A DNA stretch of 64,000 bases, from the NCBI RefSeq assembly GCF_009795715.1, contig NZ_WTCR01000006.1, forward strand, positions 186,001 through 250,000, read 5' to 3'. This DNA comes from Labilibaculum euxinicum. GTDB taxonomy: Bacteria > Bacteroidota > Bacteroidia > Bacteroidales > Marinifilaceae. Below the pieces are notes generated by a model. The model had not been told where the DNA came from and ran no database searches. It saw only the letters and a list, made by a program, of their open reading frames with translations. Position 1 is the stretch's first letter. The number at the start of each line of letters is the position of its first letter. Below, in pieces: positions 62,350 through 64,000 of this stretch. A program made the translations under genes and the position numbers.

Positions 62350-64000
62350 ATGAATAAAATGACAATTGTAGTATTGCTGTCAGTCTTGCTGTTTTCTGCA
62401 TGCGAATCGAGTAAAAGCGTTGACTTGTTATCACCCAATGGTGAAATTGCTTTTGACCTGAAAGTGAATGAGAATGGACAGGCGTTTTATAAGCTTCAAA
62501 CCAATAAAAATCAAATATTCTCTGATTCAAGATTAGGGATGGAATTGCGGGAAGATTCTTTGTTTACCGATGGCTTGCGAATTATTAATGTAGTAAGAAA
62601 TGAAAAGAATGAGAATTGGAAACCAGTTTGGGGACCAAATGATAGCATACTCGAAAAGTACAATGAGCTAATAGTTTCCTTAAAAAATCATGCAAATAAT
62701 GATTTGAAGTTATATGTGCGTTTGTTCGATGATGGATTGGGTTTCAGATATGAAATCCCTCAGCAAAATGGCATCGATAGTATTAACATTACTAAGGAAT
62801 TAACAGAATTTAATTTTGCTAAAAATGGAACAGCATGGTCTATTCCTGCAAATTTTGATTCTTATGAAATGCTTTATAGAACTACCCAATTAAGCGAAGT
62901 ACCAGATGCGAATACACCAATTACGGTAAAAATGGAATCGGGTTATTACGTGAGTATTCATGAGGCAAACCTGACGAATTATGCAGGAATGACTTTGAAG
63001 AATACGGGTAGCACTAATTTTCAAGCGAATTTGGTTCCTTGGCCCGATGGAGTGAAAGTAAAAGCAAAAGGTTCATTACTGTCTCCATGGAGAACAGTAA
63101 TGCTATGCAAAAATGCGGCAGGCTTAGTTGAATCGAATTTAATTCAGAATTTGAATGAGCCTTGTGCAATTCCAGATACGAAATGGATTCAACCCATGAA
63201 ATATGTTGGTATTTGGTGGGGAATGCACTTGGGGGTTGAAACCTGGACTCCTGGACCAAAACATGGTGCGACTACTGATAATATGAAAAAATACATTGAT
63301 TTTGCTGCTGATAACAATATTCAGGCAGTTTTGGCCGAAGGTTGGAACACAGGCTGGGAAAATTGGGGGAAACCAAAGGCATTCGATCAGGTAACATCTT
63401 ATCCCGATTTCGATTTTGATGAAATTGTGAGCTATGCAAAGTCAAAAGGCGTTGAACTGATAGGACATCACGAAACAGGCGGAGATTATATCTTTTATGA
63501 AGAAAGTATGGATAAAGCCTTTTCAAAATTGCATGATAATGGCATTAGGGTAGTGAAAACAGGATATGCCGGACCAATTCCTAACGGTCAGTTTCATCAC
63601 GGACAAAAAATGGTACAACATTATCGAAAAGTAGTGGAAACTGCGGCCAAATATCATTTGATGGTGGATGCACATGAACCAATAAAAGCGACAGGAATCA
63701 GCCGTACTTATCCAAACATGATGACACGCGAAGGAGTTAGAGGAATGGAGTGGAACGGGTGGAGTGAAGGAAATCCGCCGGAGCATCATGTGATTTTGCC
63801 ATTTACCCGTTGTTTGGGAGGACCAATTGATTACACGCCTGGAACTTTTGATATTTTGTACAAAAACCGAAAGGATTACATTAAATGGAACAGCAACGAC
63901 AAAGGCAATAGCCGGGTAAATACCACCTTAGCGAAGCAATTGGCTTTGTGGGTTTGTTTGTACAGTCCTTTGCAAATGGCTTCTGATATGATCAGTAATT
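62350..64000 (+). CDS. GH97 glycoside hydrolase, lipoprotein (3' end cut by window edge)
   Basis: The first 550 residues are visible, starting at the ATG at 62350. A lipoprotein signal (MTIVVLLSVLLFSAC) precedes the GH97 N-terminal beta-sandwich (about 25-270: SPNGEIAFDLKVNENGQ, DDGLGFRYEIP) and the TIM barrel (from about 285: YVGIWWGMHLGVETWTPG, LAEGWNTGWENW). The conserved MVDAHEPIKATG (Glu443) and EGNPPEHHVILPFTR (Glu478) match the two base glutamates of the inverting SusB-type alpha-glucosidases rather than the retaining alpha-galactosidase type. It overlaps no gene and is tightly linked to GH65. Its end lies outside the window. Confidence 0.9.
   Translation, partial: MNKMTIVVLLSVLLFSACESSKSVDLLSPNGEIAFDLKVNENGQAFYKLQTNKNQIFSDSRLGMELREDSLFTDGLRIINVVRNEKNENWKPVWGPNDSILEKYNELIVSLKNHANNDLKLYVRLFDDGLGFRYEIPQQNGIDSINITKELTEFNFAKNGTAWSIPANFDSYEMLYRTTQLSEVPDANTPITVKMESGYYVSIHEANLTNYAGMTLKNTGSTNFQANLVPWPDGVKVKAKGSLLSPWRTVMLCKNAAGLVESNLIQNLNEPCAIPDTKWIQPMKYVGIWWGMHLGVETWTPGPKHGATTDNMKKYIDFAADNNIQAVLAEGWNTGWENWGKPKAFDQVTSYPDFDFDEIVSYAKSKGVELIGHHETGGDYIFYEESMDKAFSKLHDNGIRVVKTGYAGPIPNGQFHHGQKMVQHYRKVVETAAKYHLMVDAHEPIKATGISRTYPNMMTREGVRGMEWNGWSEGNPPEHHVILPFTRCLGGPIDYTPGTFDILYKNRKDYIKWNSNDKGNSRVNTTLAKQLALWVCLYSPLQMASDMISN

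Overview
The window is low-GC bacterial DNA with typical Bacteroidota features: SusC/SusD pair, ECF sigma/FecR modules with STN and DUF4974-type domains, a type IX secretion sorting tail, Bacteroidota-type LptD, -7 boxes of the form TAnnTTTG and mostly no Shine-Dalgarno sequences. The mixture of an alpha-mannan locus, ovothiol synthase and iron-hydrogenase-like sensors suggests a marine anaerobe or facultative anaerobe, perhaps of the Marinilabiliales/Marinifilaceae. That placement is inference. No rRNA, tRNA, CRISPR array, phage or insertion sequence was recognised.

Layout. 1-4.6 kb: 5' end of an MTA/SAH nucleosidase (mtnN), an oxyR regulator with both redox cysteines coupled to a small monooxygenase-like gene, a GlsB-type membrane protein, and ovoA (ovothiol synthesis); together an oxidative-stress theme. 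4.6-11.9 kb (minus): a TonB-dependent receptor, then an ECF sigma / FecR anti-sigma pair followed by two outer-membrane-type proteins built of 16-residue repeats. The first of these carries the STN signalling domain normally found on a TonB receptor. 12-19.3 kb: small membrane proteins, a second ECF sigma with a 4-TM partner, a lipoamide-dehydrogenase-like flavoprotein without its redox cysteines, and pyrBI with a leader ORF/attenuator resembling enterobacterial pyrL. 19.3-28.7 kb: housekeeping genes (yigZ, EamA transporter, dnaA, an MCE/MlaD protein, an amidase, lptD, pabA/trpG). 28.7-32.1 kb: ridA, an ABC permease interrupted by one in-frame stop, and a decayed second copy of ridA.

32.2-38.6 kb holds the most unusual locus: two tandem pairs of a [FeFe]-hydrogenase-like Fe-S/PAS protein plus a SpoIIE-type phosphatase, with a thioredoxin-like [2Fe-2S] protein between them and a receiver-only response regulator facing them. 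H-cluster-type cysteines remain, but catalytic loop residues are changed, which fits a gas or redox sensor driving protein dephosphorylation rather than a working hydrogenase. The second sensor has a shortened cysteine loop.

39-42.3 kb: a secreted trypsin-like protease with PKD repeats and a T9SS tail, and proC. 42.6-64 kb: a glycan-utilisation locus. An autoregulated LacI operon (lacI, sugar MFS, ROK kinase, Tat-exported GH125) is followed by a divergent membrane-spanning regulator (ConA-like/Kelch outside, winged helix/BTAD inside) and then by susC, susD, two GH92, a secreted GH65 and a GH97 that runs off the window. GH92 and GH125 point to alpha-mannan or high-mannose N-glycan. GH65 and GH97 suggest the substrate also carries alpha-glucose.
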